A stretch of DNA of 64,000 bases from positions 86,904,756-86,968,755 of the forward strand of contig CM060731.1 in the NCBI GenBank assembly GCA_030704615.1, in the 5' to 3' direction. The translations under genes were made by a program, and so were the position numbers. Shown in pieces: positions 22,425 to 34,564 of this stretch. Each line of letters opens with the position of its first letter. Within the stretch, counting starts at the first letter, position 1. Source of the stretch: Takakia lepidozioides (lineage: Eukaryota; Streptophyta; Takakiopsida; Takakiales; Takakiaceae). Below the pieces are notes generated by a model. That model did not search any database. It had not been told where the DNA came from and saw nothing but the letters and a program-made list of their open reading frames with translations.

Positions 22425-24300
22425 CTATCCTACCTCTATGATCCTTGATCGCTGCAATTTCATCTTCTGGATACGAAGGGCTCTAGCATTCGTGGCTTCT
22501 ACAAAACTCAGTAGCAATTTTGGTCTATATGCATCTATCGGCAACACTTGTGCCCTGAAATTTTTGACAAAGATGAGATCTTGCTGAGCATACCACAGGT
22601 TCAACTTCTTTTCTTCTAATTTGGCCAATGCCTTGGTCTCTTTGACAACACGTCTTGCTTCAGCATCCATCTTTCTTTGTGCAATAGCAGTCTGCCGTTC
22701 GATTCTTTTTTCTTTTCTTTCTGTGCTATAGCAGCCGCTTTGCGTTCAATCTTGTTTCGCAAATGTTGTTGGTACTCAAAGCTAGTCAGTAGCGCACTCC
22801 CAGCAATTTGAAATCGAGGAGGCTGATCCACAGTTGTCGTATCTGTATTTGTCTGCATATCATGTCCCGCACTCAAAGTACAAGGAGCTTCAATCATGGT
22901 TTGAGTCTCGGGTATGATAGACATAGGCGTATCGTCAAAGATCGTGTTATCAACCCCCATCAGGTGGTTCCTGCAAGTGTGAAAGGGCAGGTTGATATAC
23001 ATCATTGTCATCGAACACATTCACCTCTGCATCGACATGATTTGCAGGATCCATATGCACAACTCCATCTCGATCCAAAGGCCCTCTGTCGTTAGAACTC
23101 GTAGGAACTCTTAAACTCAACAACAAGGCCCCCACATCTTCGCTAGGTCCAAAATCTCCATCCAAGGCATTTGGTTTTAATGGCCATATGCCTGTTCTCC
23201 TAAATCCATTTGCAATGGTATTCACCGTCAGTGCACGGCTGCAGTGCGTTGCTCACCAAAGAAGCTAGGTGTTATTTTCCAACCTCTATGTGGTGCTTCA
23301 TCATGAACAAACTGCGTTCAAGCTTGAAATAATGTTTGAAAGGATGGAAGCAAGAAACATCCAAAGGCTGCAATTTGTGAGAGGTGTGTGCAGGAATTGT
23401 TAGAATATCCAGTCCTACACTTGAGGCAAAGCTGATGGCATCCGTAGATATGTGAGAACTGCAATTGTCCAAAATGAGCAAATGTCTATTATCAACAGAC
23501 ATGTCGCCAGGAACATTACGTTGAAAATGCCGAAGCCAATCGGCAAACAAAGTTGTTGTCATCCAAGCTTTTGGTTGAGTCGCCATTGCTGCACCCGCTT
23601 CACAACTGGCTATGAAATTCCGTCTAGGTACTCTTTGTTTCCCTTTGAAAACATAAAATGTGGAATGGAATGACCTGCTGCGTTTACACATACCAGTATG
23701 GTGAGCCATTCTCTGCTTTTGGGAAGCACGCCGTAAACATCCTTACTTCCTCGTTGTGCAAGAAGTCTCATACCCAATGACCTTCCAGCTTGTATATCGG
23801 TTTCATCGCAGTTCCATATGTTCGTCGGCTGATAATGGGATTGTGAATAGATCGATGCCAAATTTTTGTAGAATGGACCTACCACTTCTGCGCATAAATT
23901 TTGCACTCTTGACTTCTCCAACCCTTCAGCGGCTCTTTGAACGATTTCAGGATGACTTTTTTAAACCATTTCCACCAACTCCTTCCCGGCATTCCATTTA
24001 CAAATGGTGTAGGACGATCGCTGGTTATCTCCTTCACCCTTTAACTCGTAGCATAGCTAAATTGACACATGTCCTAGCATGTTGACACTGCAACATCCAT
24101 TCCACCAATTCTTTTTCTTCCTTAGTTGTCAACATGGTGTTCATTCCAGATTTTTTGGTAGTAGTAACTCCATACATCCATCTTCTAATACTGGACTCTG
24201 GAATCCCAAATTGTCTTCCTGCGGCACGCATGTTTGGAACTTCACCATTTTCAATCGCCACATTTGGAGCTTGTACGTGTTTTTCTCGAAATCATAGGCT
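22425..24300 (-). pseudogene. pogo/Tigger-type DDE transposase, decayed
   Basis: Leftward order. A Psq-type helix-turn-helix comes first (GEVPNMRAAGRQFGIPESS, about 24140-24261), then a CENP-B-type second DNA-binding region (NGMPGRSWWKWFKK, then SHPEIVQRAAEGLEKSR, with a one-base loss in an A run near 23955). The DDE domain has IWNCDETDIQ, HLLILDNCSSHIS and HKLQPLDVSCFHPFK (three catalytic Asp). The C-terminal GFRRTGIWPLKPN follows near 23160-23200, then a Lys/Gln-rich tail to 22425. A TAA at 23272-23274 and frameshifts show it is not functional. Family membership is clear. Confidence 0.85.
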
Positions 24301-24659
24301 CGCCCGTGACTGTACCCCCTACAGACGATCGAGCTCTTAAGCAGACACCTTTGGAGGAGAGACCGAAACATTGTCGCTGGGCTCACATAATTATGATTGA
24401 ATCGCAGTAGCCCGATGAACAACTCTGGGACCTGATCTAGTATACCGTTGTCGATTTGTCATCATGATTAGGTAGATACTTTTCAATCATGATACAAACT
24501 GCTGCATGTACTCGAATGAACTCTCGTAATGCTTAGAAATAAATAAAGACTAGAAAAACTAATACACCAGATCATGCCTGAAGCAAATATGTGCACAAGT
24601 TGCTCGGAAAATTCAAGCGTACAGTGGTAGTATCTAGTATCTATATTGAGACAATTGAT
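24301..24659. other. 5' flank of the pogo element, nothing recognised
   Basis: AT-rich sequence without coding similarity. Element ends were not located. Confidence 0.3.
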
Positions 24660-25046
24660 TCAACTGCAGATGTCTTCATCACTACAGACTTCACCATCTG
24701 AATCACTACTTGTGTTCACCTCTACGCAAATGTTAGTATTCACAGAACACATGTAAGCAGGTAGTAGTGGGCATCGACAACAAATGGCTCGGTGGCGTAT
24801 AGCATCAATCAATGAAAGATGGAACCTAAGTATAAGCGGACATTTGCAATGTGCTGTTGGGAGATATCTCTCAGAGGCAACCACTATCTTCCTGTAGCAA
24901 TCCACGCATGAGCATCTAGACTTCCCCATCTCAGCCATGGAGCTAATTTTTGTATAAAGAGAGAAACAAGGCATGGATCTCAAATGCTTGCTAGTGTGTG
25001 GCGGGAGATATATGACTGCAATTTTGTAATTTGAGATTGAAGACAC
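24660..25046 (-). CDS. Cys-rich hypothetical open frame
   Basis: A 128-residue leftward frame with RCSCVDCYRKIVV, HCKCPLILRFH and AICCRCPLL, then an acidic Ser/Asp tail (SSDSDGEVCSDEDICS). The paired C-x-C and C-x2-C motifs could bind zinc. An acidic C-terminus recurs in other transposon genes here. It lies upstream of the pogo transposase on the same strand. No family recognised. Confidence 0.35.
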   Translation of the reverse strand: MSSISNYKIAVIYLPPHTSKHLRSMPCFSLYTKISSMAEMGKSRCSCVDCYRKIVVASERYLPTAHCKCPLILRFHLSLIDAIRHRAICCRCPLLPAYMCSVNTNICVEVNTSSDSDGEVCSDEDICS

Positions 25047-25647
25047 GGTGAGTTGCCTGACAACGAAATTAATTCAGCCTCCAATTCTGTTAAGTAACAA
25101 CTCTACATATTCCATAGTACAAAGTTCAGGTTAGTTCGATCAATGCATCTCTAAGATTATAAGGACATCTGTCTTATGATCTGGTATTGGCTCATTCTTT
25201 ATCCAATGTGGTGCAGCTGTACACGTTGCATGGTGGTAAATAACACCAATCATGGCACAGTTTTGGGCAGTCTAATTAACTCAACTTATCATGCCCATTT
25301 ATTAGTGTTTTTTTTTTTTATGGTGGCACATCTGGCACTGTATGGTGATTCAAAGACAAATGGCTGGCCCTGCAAATTTCTGTGATCGTAGGCAAAAATG
25401 GTCTCGTGATTGCTCAAATGGCATTTACTACAGCTCAAATAGGAATAGGCCAGGACAGGGTCTTGTATCACAACGAAGGGCTATTTGGGGGTTCATATGG
25501 TGGCTTATCTTCCATCACATGGTGGTCCCACGAAGATCGTTTTGGATGTCAGTAGGTAGTCCTTTCATGGCACAACGTCCCGGTTATCAGCGTCACGTTC
25601 GTCCGTCAGCATAAGGTCACGTCAGACCTGACGCTGACGGGACCTCC
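25047..25647. other. Non-coding stretch; GTCACGTCAG-rich end
   Basis: No gene. At 25590-25650 there are overlapping short inverted words (CCGTCAGC...GCTGACGG, TCACGTCAG), perhaps a nested end of the neighbouring hAT element. Confidence 0.4.
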
Positions 25648-25756
25648 GTCACGTCAGGTTCGGGGAATATTTTGGTAAAAATAGTACCAGGTAAAATACT
25701 GCCACTTAAGCAGACACGTCGCCGACACGGTGGCGGTGGCAAATACATTTTAAAAA

Positions 25757-27443
25757 TTAACAAAATGAACGCGACCACCAATTATGGCGGTCACTTAGTC
25801 TCTCTGCCATGTTCGGCGGAGCCAGTCGCAAGAGCATTCGCACGAGGCCGGCCTTGGCATCAGCGTCGTCTCGGAGCATGACATTGTCGAACAAGAATGG
25901 ATTGAGCAAAGCCCCCGCATAATGCAAGTCCGTTCGAACCATCGAACGACGGTCGTAAAATGCATCCGAAGCACTATCCGCAAGTTCAGGTTCCAAGGAG
26001 AAGGGATGATGCCTTAGGGATTGGACATGCTTCTCAAGATTTTTTCATTAGTAACCATGCCTTGCCCATTACTGGTTGCTTTCCATCAAACTCCCGCAAG
26101 ATGATTAACACCGGCTCTACCATATAAACAAAGTTTTCACATTCCTTCCAGAAATCATCGCTGCGAATGTTGTTCCGAACTTTTCGACTTTTGTCCAATG
26201 ACTTAACTTTTCTGGAGTCCCACAATGTCCGTGTGTATTGAGGATCGATGATGGTGTGCTCCAGACTGCTCTTCACCGTCACCAACCGATCCACCATCAA
26301 GAAGTTAGTGGCAAAACGAGTTTCGCCTGGATTCCGGAGGCTGTATTTGGGTTCATGCCTCATCTATATTGCCAAAGGAATGTGGTGTGTGCGGATGAAC
26401 GACACAACGGTCTTCGCTCGCTTGACAAGTTGTTTCACCCATTGTTTTTTTCCCCAATCTTCCAAAATGAGGTCAAGGATATGAGCAGCACAACCTTGAT
26501 AGTACATATGGAGATAATGTGCCAACAACATGTCTGCAATGTTTATCATGTTAGCGGCATTGTCCATGCATATTTGCACGATTCTATCACTTCCGACCTG
26601 TTCGATGAAGTCCGTCAATAGTTGGCATTGATAACGTCCATATTTCTTCTCGCCGCTAGTGTCGACCGATCCCAAGAATTGTTCCCCAGTTGGACATACG
26701 AGCATGACATTGAACAATGGTCTATTTGTAACAGAACTCCAACCATCGACACATATAGTGCTTCTATATTTTCTGATGCACTCGTCCGTCCTATCGTTGA
26801 CTTTTTGGATAAGCTTGGTCATGGCGTCTTCTAGCAATCCCGTGCGGAGATTGTGATAAGTCGGAGGCACGTACGTGGATCGGGACTCCAAGGTTGCTCT
26901 AATGGCAGAAACAAATGCCGGAAGCCTTGACATATTAAATGATATGTTAGCCTCGTAGAAAAACTGCACCCATTTTTTATCCAACTGCCTTTTCGCAGAC
27001 AAGTTAAGACCTTCTTGCATAGATTGCTGCCGTAATCCTCTACTCCGTTGAAGTATAGGGGTACAAAGCGGTGTTAAAGTAGGTGTTGCTCCGGCACAAC
27101 CCACTTGTCCAAGGACACCTGAAGCCTCACAAGAGTCGCCTTGGGTACTGATCGGGGCATCCTAACGGGAAAATGAAGTGTTCTGCTCAGAGGTCATGTC
27201 CAGATCCAGAGACATTGGAATATTGCCTCCACACTTGGCAAAGTGGCTTTTTACCCGCATAGATGCTTTAGGGCATAAACCCACCTCGGCGCTTTTTACA
27301 CCTCTATAGCCAAGGTGAGCGAGCAGCCGATCCTTACGATAAGAGAGCTTCAATTCACATAGGTTGCACTCAACACTGCCAGTGGCACTGATAGTGTTCG
27401 GGATTACCGTATACCAAGGGCTCCATTTCTCTTTCATCTTCAC
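25757..27443 (-). pseudogene. hAT transposase (BED finger, DUF659-type core), C-terminus lost
   Basis: Leftward. A BED-type finger comes first (CNLCELKLSYRKDRLLAHL, about 27300-27370). The DUF659-like core is at 26364-27104: NISFNMSRLPAFVSAI, CVDGWSSVTNRPLFNVM, IVQICMDNAANM and GCAAHILDLILEDW. A TAG (26364-26366) interrupts an otherwise continuous frame that goes on to GETRFATNFLMVDRL. A frameshift in an A run near 26040 then leads to RTDLHYAGALLNPFLF. Coding ends in the left TIR (PNMAERLSD), so the hAT dimerisation domain is missing. A matching C-terminal domain lies on the other strand at 29382-29892. Confidence 0.8.
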
Positions 27444-27849
27444 CCAATATCCACTCCCCTGGGCCCTAGCGATGTAAACAACAAAAAACAGTCACATATA
27501 AATGAACGTGTTGTGAACGTAGAGTGCAATGCGATATCCCAACACTTCTACACTTATCACCAACCCAAGTGGGTCGATGTGGGTTGTAGTGTTAAGCTTA
27601 TACACAATCTGCTAAAGTGGCTTTGGTGGAAGCCACAACGGCAAAAGGTGCGCACCCTCCTCTTGGGCTACACTCTCGTTCAATGGAAGATAACATCCAA
27701 AGCAACCTCAAGTGTTTGCGCCAAAAAAAGTGATGAGCTCGGTGACCCTGCTCCCTTATATATGCTCCAGAAAAGATGAAAAAATGAAAGTGAAATGAAT
27801 AAATGACGAACCAATAGCGCCCACCCGAAAAAGGCGGTACAACCATATT
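27444..27849. other. 5' flank of the hAT transposase
   Basis: No separate gene. It contains the presumed first intron and promoter of the leftward transposase. Confidence 0.35.
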
Positions 27850-28835
27850 TGTTATAATTTTGAAATTAAGCGACCGTTCATACTGCGATCGCTATTTTTA
27901 TTTTTTATGAAAAACAAGCGAACGCCACTATTGTGGTCGCTTTTATTTCCTTTCGTTTTGTGCAATATTCCGGTCACTTCTATTTTGTATATTTTTAAAT
28001 TTAAACAATCCCCCGTATGGCGGTCGCTACTGTTTTTTATTTCAAAATATAATGCGACCGCCGGTATGGCGGTCGCTTCATTTGTTTATATATTTAAAAT
28101 ACAGCGACTGCCAATATGGTGGTCGCTTTTATTCTTAATATTTATAAAAAAAACGCGACCGCCAGTAAGGCAATTGCTTTTAATCTTTATATTTTCAAGT
28201 TTAAGCGACCGCCAGTAAGGCAGTCGCTTTTAATCTTTATATTTTCAAGTTTAAGCGACCGCCAGTCTGGCGGTCGTTTTTATTTTATATATTATTAAAT
28301 TAATGCGACCGCCAGTTTGGTGGTCGCAAATGTTGTTTTATTTTAAAATAAGCGACCACCGGTGTGGCGATCGCTTTTATTTTCATATGTCGATTTTTTT
28401 TTAATAATTTTAAATTAACCGACCGCCATATGGCGGTCGCTTGTTTTTCTATATATTTTTGAAATTAAGCGACCGCCAAATGGCGGTCACTTGTTTTTTT
28501 AAATATATTTTTGAAATTATCCGACCGCCATATGGCAGTCGCTTGTTCTGTATATATTTGCAAAATTGTGCGACCGCCAATACGGCAGTCGCTTGTTTTT
28601 TTTAAAAATTAGGCGACGGCCAATGCGACCGCCAATCCTTTTTATAAAAAAAAAAATTGAAGCGACCGCCAATATGACGGTCGCTATTTCTTTTTTTATT
28701 TCAAAAAATAAAGCGACCGCCAATCTTGCTTTTAAAAATAAATAAATTTAATCGACTGCCAATATGGCGGTCTCTATTTCTTTTTTAATTTCGAAAAACA
28801 AAGTGACCGCCAGAATATGCGGTCACGTTCATTTT
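27850..28835. repeat. GCGACCGCCA hairpin array, hAT subterminal part
   Basis: About 18 degenerate copies of GCGACCGCCA-N(2-6)-TGGCGGTCGC separated by AT-rich spacers with T and A runs. Spacing is mostly near 50 bp (for example about 28104, 28155, 28205, 28255, 28304). Each copy is a hairpin of about 10 bp per arm. It occupies the transposon end beside the transposase 5' side. Confidence 0.9.
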
Positions 28836-28951
28836 GTTAATTTTCAAATGTATTTGCCACCGCCACCGTGTCGGCGACGTGGCTGTTTAAGTGGCAGTAT
28901 TTTACCCGGTACTATTTTTACCAGAATATTCCCCGAACCTGACGTGACCTG

Positions 28952-29290
28952 ATTATCCGACCGCCATATGGCGGTCGCTTGTTTTTTTTAATATATTTTT
29001 GAAATTATCCGTCCGCAATATGGTGGTCGCTTGTTCTGTACATATTTACAAAATTGTGCGACCACCAATACGGCAGTCGCTTTTTTTTTTTAAAAATTAG
29101 GCGACTGCCAATGCGACCGCCAATCTTGTTTGAAAAAAATAAAATTTTGAAGCGACCGCCAAGATAGCGGTCGTTATTTCTTTTTTTAATTCGAAAAATA
29201 ACGCGACCACCAGTGCGACCGCCAATCTTGCTTTTTTTTTAAACAAATTGAAGCGACCGCCAATAATGGCGGTCGCTATTTTTTTTCAAT
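28952..29290. repeat. GCGACCGCCA hairpin array, outside the hAT right end
   Basis: Seven or so hairpins whose order and spacers repeat those at 28505-28750 (for example TTGTTCTGTATATATTTGC against TTGTTCTGTACATATTTAC). The array was therefore duplicated, with the hAT terminus lying between the copies. Confidence 0.8.
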
Positions 29291-29381
29291 GCTTCTCAGA
29301 TCGCCGCGACCTTTTTGAGAACATGTCGGATCCAAAAGAGCTCAATATGTTGCCACATGAATTGGAGCTGGAGCAAGAATA

Positions 29382-30106
29382 TTGGCTCCCATTGCGAAGC
29401 GTATTCTTGCCCAAGTGTGCTCTACCTCATCTTGCAAACGCAATTGGAGCAGTTACTCATTTGTTCACAACAAGATTCGCAACAGGTTGAATCCCGCGAG
29501 GGCTGACAAATTGATGTATGTATATACTAATTGGCCGACTGCCACATGAGAGGGCAGCGGATGATGCTGTAGCATGGTATGAGAGAAATTTGCATTCCGA
29601 AGACTCTACTTTTGAGGTAGATTCGATGAGTGACGATATTGAGTCTCAGAGGGAATCATCTCAGAGGGAGTCATCTGCCCACGATAGTGAAGATGGATCC
29701 GATGATACTCCCGAAAATGCGTATGACCCATTTACGTTCACAGAGGAGGATGCTTATATCCAGCCGACCTTTGATGACATTCTTGAGGAAGTACGTATCG
29801 CAGATGAAGGTGAAGCTGCAATTGTGTCATCCCTAGAACATGGTCCTCAGAATGAAGTTGGGGTCGACCCTCGCCCCCCCACTACACGCTGAAGCCACCG
29901 GTAGTGCCCCAATGGAACTTAGGGGTGATGAACTATCAGGACCGAGCGACGTACGCAACCCTGTTCATACAAACGATGGTGTCGAATCCATTGTACAGTC
30001 AACGAGAACGGGAACATGCCTCACCGATATGACCAGCTCCACCACAAGGGAGAAACCGATTCAGCTCCCCATCAACACAACGGGCATTAAGGAGCAACGG
30101 GGTTGA
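29382..30106 (+). pseudogene. hAT C-terminal dimerisation domain and acidic tail
   Basis: The frame from 29382 reads PIAKRILAQVCSTSSCKRNW, SSYSFVHNKIRNRL and KLMYVYTNW, the conserved hAT dimerisation region. A one-base insertion near 29535 moves the reading to RLPHERAADDAVAWYERNL. A Ser/Asp/Glu-rich tail follows to 29892. Further short frames to 30106 have no recognisable domain. It is rightward, opposite to the hAT transposase at 25.8-27.4 kb, and is flanked by hairpin arrays on both sides. Confidence 0.75.
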
Positions 30107-30834
30107 TCTGTTTTCCACACGCACGCATCATTCTGTTGCATTGGACCGGGCGGAAGTTGAAGCCTCGAATGATAATAACCTGCCATTACAATTTCACCTT
30201 AATCGACGTGTTGCGTAGCAGACCCGTGGTTCCTCACATGCCAGACCATCTAATGTCGGTCTATCTCGGGCAGACCCTCTTCCGGTACCACCTTCGAATA
30301 TTGCGTCCCAAATCCATAAACGACAGATAACAGTCCAACCTTTTGTAGGCATTCGGCCCACAAACAGGTCAGATACCGTGGATGGTATTCAAGACCGGAG
30401 TGGGAGTCGACCTCAGAGAGAACTAAATGTGGTTCGAGGTCGCTTGCAGATTCAAAGGCCTGGACATGGGAGGTCGGATAGGGAGGACGATTCCAGCACT
30501 GATCATGGCAATGGTGGTGAAGTCGAGGGTGACTCGGATTTTCAGCCCATCGGAGCATCAAGATTAAGATCTTCTTCGTCCCGCCATTAAAGCAGTAGTG
30601 GACATGTTTACATTTCTGTAGTGAAATAATACCAGTGTGATCATTGTCACTATGAGTATTTGTATTGTTGTTGTGTATGTGTTAGGGAATAAAAGATGTT
30701 GTCCATGTGTATACCACCCAAAATGTCGGCCAAAGACACCGTCACTTACTCATGTTTGTGTTCGGTGATTTGCTTGTGTAATGAAAAACAATTGTGTCAA
30801 TGCTTCCAACTCTGCATTCATTTTAATTTTAATG
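30107..30834. other. 3' part of the hAT remnant, nothing recognised
   Basis: Short frames rich in Ser/Arg/Asp (about 30378-30590) may continue the tail of the hAT protein out of frame. No domain seen. Confidence 0.3.
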
Positions 30835-31925
30835 CAGCAACCGATATCACTGGCGGTCGCTTTTATTTTTTATTTTTTGTAAATGTAGCGAACGCGATGT
30901 AATAGCGGTCATCTTTTGTTTTTTCGTAAATTCAGCGACTGCCAGAACTGTCGGTCGCTCATAATATATTTTATGTAAATGGAGCGACCGCCATTACTGG
31001 CGGTCGTTTTTATTTTTATTTTTTTTGAAAATTCAGCGATCGCCATTACTGGCGGTCGCTTATTTTTTTAATTTTGGAAAATAGATCGACCGCCATTTTT
31101 TGCGGTCGTTTTTTTTGGTTTTTAAAGGTGGCGGTCGCTTCTACGAAGTGTGCCCTGCGCGTGGAGCGAGGAATGAGGGGGGGGGGGGGGGGGCATATAA
31201 GCTCCGAGTCATTCTCCCCTCACTTCCATTACTGGCGGTCGCTTGAAGTTTTTTCTCTTGAAAAATGCAGCGACTGCCATTACTGGCGGTCTTTTTTATT
31301 TTATTTTTTTGCGAAATGGAGCGACCGCCAAGGTGGCGGTCGCTTCTACGAGGTCTGCCCTATGCGTGGAGCGAGGAATGAGGCGAGGGGAGGGATATAT
31401 TTTTTGTAAATACAGCGACCGCCATTACTGGCGGTCGTTTTTATTTTAATTATTTTGGAAATGGAGCGACCGCCATTACTGGCAGTCGCCACAATTGTTT
31501 TTTTTGTAAATGCAACGACCGCCATTAGTGGCAGTCGCTTTTATTTCAATTTTGTTGGAAATGGAGCGACCGCCATTACTGGCGGTCGCTTTTATTTTAA
31601 TTGTTTTGAAAATGGAGCGACCGCCATTACTGAAGTCACTGTAATTATTTTAGTTATAAATGACGATTTAATTTCAATTTGTTTGGAAATGAAGCGACCG
31701 CCGTTACTGGCGGTCGTTTTTTTTTTTTTTTTTTTGGAAAATGGAGCAACCACCATTACTAGCGGTCACTTTAATTTTAATGTCACTGTAAATGCAGCGA
31801 CCGCCAATGCTGGCGGTCGCTTATTTATTTTATTTTGGAAAATGGAACGACCGCCAGTTCTGGCGATCGCTCATTTATTTTTTTTCGAAAAATGGAGCGA
31901 CCGCCAAGTGGGCGGCCGCTTCTAG
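30835..31925. repeat. GCGACCGCCATTACTGGCGGTCGC-type hairpin array
   Basis: About 18 hairpins. Centres near 31426, 31477, 31526, 31577 and 31628, then 31705, 31757, 31808, 31858 and 31908, so steps are 49-52 bp. The loop word ATTACT is conserved. Promoter-like segments are embedded at 31141-31230 and 31340-31400. Confidence 0.9.
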
Positions 31926-32285
31926 AAGATTTGCCCTGCGCGTGGCTCGAGGAAGGGGGGGGGGCATATAAGCCAAGGGAGGCTCATTCTCCCCTCACTT
32001 CCTCTCTACACAACTTTTGTGTGCGTGGCATTTAATTATTCCACGACACGTAGTCACGTGGAGAAGGAGGCCATTGGCTGGGTGGGGGGTATTTTTTGCC
32101 GCGATTTTTGTGAGGTCGTTGCAGAATGCTCCCATAGGCCCTCCTCAGGCTTCCAGGATCATTTTATTCTACAAAATTATCTTTTAGGAACTTTTCTGAC
32201 ACCTACTCAGATTCATTTCCGGTGAAGAGTTTAGAGTTACGTCTTATTAGTAAACCTCGTTACGTGTTGCTCCGATTGTTGCAGA
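31926..32285 (+). promoter_or_regulatory. TATA promoter module and leader of the RING gene
   Basis: A G run is followed by CATATAAGCC (TATAAG at 31967-31972), then a pyrimidine-rich CTCATTCTCCCCTCACTTCC where transcription could start, and a leader of about 290 bases to the ATG at 32286. The same module (TGCCCTGCGCGTGGAGCGAG, G run, GCATATAAGCTCC, CATTCTCCCCTCACTTCC) stands at 31150-31228, and a decayed one at 31350-31400. Confidence 0.6.
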
Positions 32286-34564
32286 ATGGCAGAGGGCCAG
32301 GACGATGAGCGTCATGGAAGACATGACCCGAATGAACATGAACTGCCCCCTAAGAAAATGAAAGAGTCAAGGCAAAACTTGAATTGGGAAGTATACGATG
32401 ACTCTAACATACTAGCAGAAGAGGGCTGGGAGGATGTTCCGGAAGAGTTCAGGGTGCCGATGGGGAGATGCAAAAAATTCGTGAAGTGGTATTACATCAA
32501 TCGATTGTGGCCTCTGGATAGGCATGACGTGCAAACCCGAAACAATTACGCAGAGTCCAGGTCTTGCACGAACTTGCATTTCCAGCATAAGGCGATTGAG
32601 GTGCATAACACATTGTGGGGTCAACCTATCTTAAAGGGCCAAATCCCGTACACCTTGGCAGCCATGTTGTACGTGGAGGTCATACTATTACGTCCAGTGA
32701 ATTGGCAAACTGCTAGTAGGAGGAACGCAAGGATGTTATACGATTTGGAGTACATCCCGGACACATTTGTAACACAACCGGCTGCAACGTTAGAGGAACA
32801 ACTGGCGGAAAGAGACCAGCGAATCAGGACCTGCACGACCAACTGGACTGGCAAACACTGCGCATAGCCGAGTTGGAAGCTAGATTGCAAGACATGCCTC
32901 CAAACAATGAAGACACTGTTGTCCATAATGAGGTTCGAACAAACGTCTTGGACATGGACGCGGAGTTTGCAATGCCTGATCGCAGTATTGACCTCATCAT
33001 TCACGAAATTACGGACGTCCTTGACCTTGCGGCATGGTTGAGGAACAGCGAATTGCGGATAAGATATGGAGGAAAAGAAAAGAACCAGTACTGGAAACCG
33101 GGAAATGCTCGAGGGTCGTCATTCAATCCGAGATTAATCCGATATTTGATGTCGAATGCGTTACAAAGGAGCGGGACATTGTCATGGCAACTACATGGCG
33201 CTTGTCCAAAACATTGGAGATTCGGGCATGGGTCCCATTGAATGACGATTGGGAGATTTGGATACAATGGGCGACCCATTTGGCCTCCAGAGAAGCACGG
33301 GTAGAGCGGGCACTGTCAGCCTTGCAACGTGTCGCACGCATATCAAACCGTAGCGTGGATAGCATTTATGCCAACATGCAAAGGTATAACGATCTATGCA
33401 GCTCATCAAGCGTGTTCGCCGGGTATATCAACTGGGCAGATGTGGATTCTATGTTCGATCGATGTGAGCACAAAATTTCGGGGCGAACAGAAGCATAAAC
33501 TGGGAATTGGAGATAGAGGAGGAGTGGGACATCACAACAAGGATGACCAGCCACATCAAACCGGCCCAGAAGAAGGAGATACCACGACGCGTTTTGCCGT
33601 CATGGATATCAGATGACACAGTTTGTTCGATGTGCAGGAATCCATACGGCCCAGAGGGATATCATGTGCTTGGATCATGTAGACATATGTTCCATCTCAC
33701 ATGTCTTATCTCGTTGCCTAGAATGTCGTACACCAATCCATCGCCGTTTCTATGAGCTGGTGGGCTTGGAGGAAAGGATGCCCATAGGTTTTGAATACAA
33801 TCGACACAACCTCCCATTGGATGGGCTACCATTTACATTTCTGAATTGTGTGCATTGGGGCAAGATGGGATGTAGACAGAGAGATGCATGGCATACGTTA
33901 AAGATCCCCAGTATTTTTGGGTCACATCTGACTGGGAGATAACCATACGTGCGGGAGACATTCCCGATTGGTGGGAGAGAGAGCAGTTTTGTTGCAATTT
34001 GGGAGGGCATTGGAGTCGGAGAAGGTCCAGGTTTATCCGGCTCCCACAGGTTCCATGGGTGCCGGAGGAGAATGAATTGTATAATCGAGAACCGATTGGG
34101 AGACATTTGTTGTTGTCCGAACTGGAAGATGCTATAATATGTCAACGCCAAATGAATGAGGCGTACGAGGTGGCTTATCGTCGAAACGACACAACGATTA
34201 GGGGCAGGGCCCGCAAAAGGCAGTTAGAAAGTTTCAAAAGTACCATCAAGGCAGTTGTAGAGCAATGGAGGCGACTATGGACAGACCGCTATCATCGTGT
34301 TTCGGGGGCTCTATTGCCGAATGTGGATGGCATCGTTGCCGATTTGCATGCAACCCGAGCACTTGTTGTCGATCCATCTCCCCACGTCGTGAGAGTAAAG
34401 AAGAAAGTCAACTTTCACCGCGAAGTAGGCGGATGCAAGCCAGAATTGATCACATGCCATTAGGCCCCTCATTGATCACGAGATCACGGTCGCAAGCTCT
34501 CCGTATTGGCAGTGCAAATCTGGCCACAACATCACATCCTTTGTCCTCGGACAGTGATGACTAG
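32286..34564 (+). pseudogene. RING-finger protein gene with frameshifts, transposon cargo
   Basis: Starts MAEGQDDERHG. A helical/tryptophan-rich N-terminal part runs to about 32830. A coiled part follows (IAELEARLQDM; ARVERALSALQRVARIS). The RING is at 33620-33740: CSMCRNPYGPEG, GSCRHMFHLTC, then after a one-base shift RCLECRTPIHRRF, giving C-x2-C...C-x-H-x2-H-x2-C...C-x2-C. A long C-terminal part (DWEITIRAGDIPDWWER, WRRLWTDRYHRVSG) ends in an acidic SSDSDD. Five or so frameshifts separate the pieces, so this copy is dead or the assembly has indel errors. By RING chemistry it would be a ubiquitin E3-type protein. Substrate unknown. Confidence 0.6.

Larger units (their letters stand above)
25648..28948. 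mobile_element. hAT transposon with long terminal inverted repeats
   Basis: GTCACGTCAGGTTCGGGGAA at 25648 is mirrored by the complement ending at 28948. The match continues inward for about 150 bp, through CGCCGACACGGTGGCGGTGGC and the first GCGACC hairpin. Inside are a leftward hAT transposase (25757-27443) and a right-hand hairpin array. I could not find a clean target duplication. The right flank at once resumes array sequence similar to 28505-28750. Confidence 0.8.

Noticed and set aside
27900-31925. Open frames in the GCGACCGCCA arrays
   Set aside because: Repeat translation (recurrent A-T-A-I-T-G-G-R-F words), not proteins.
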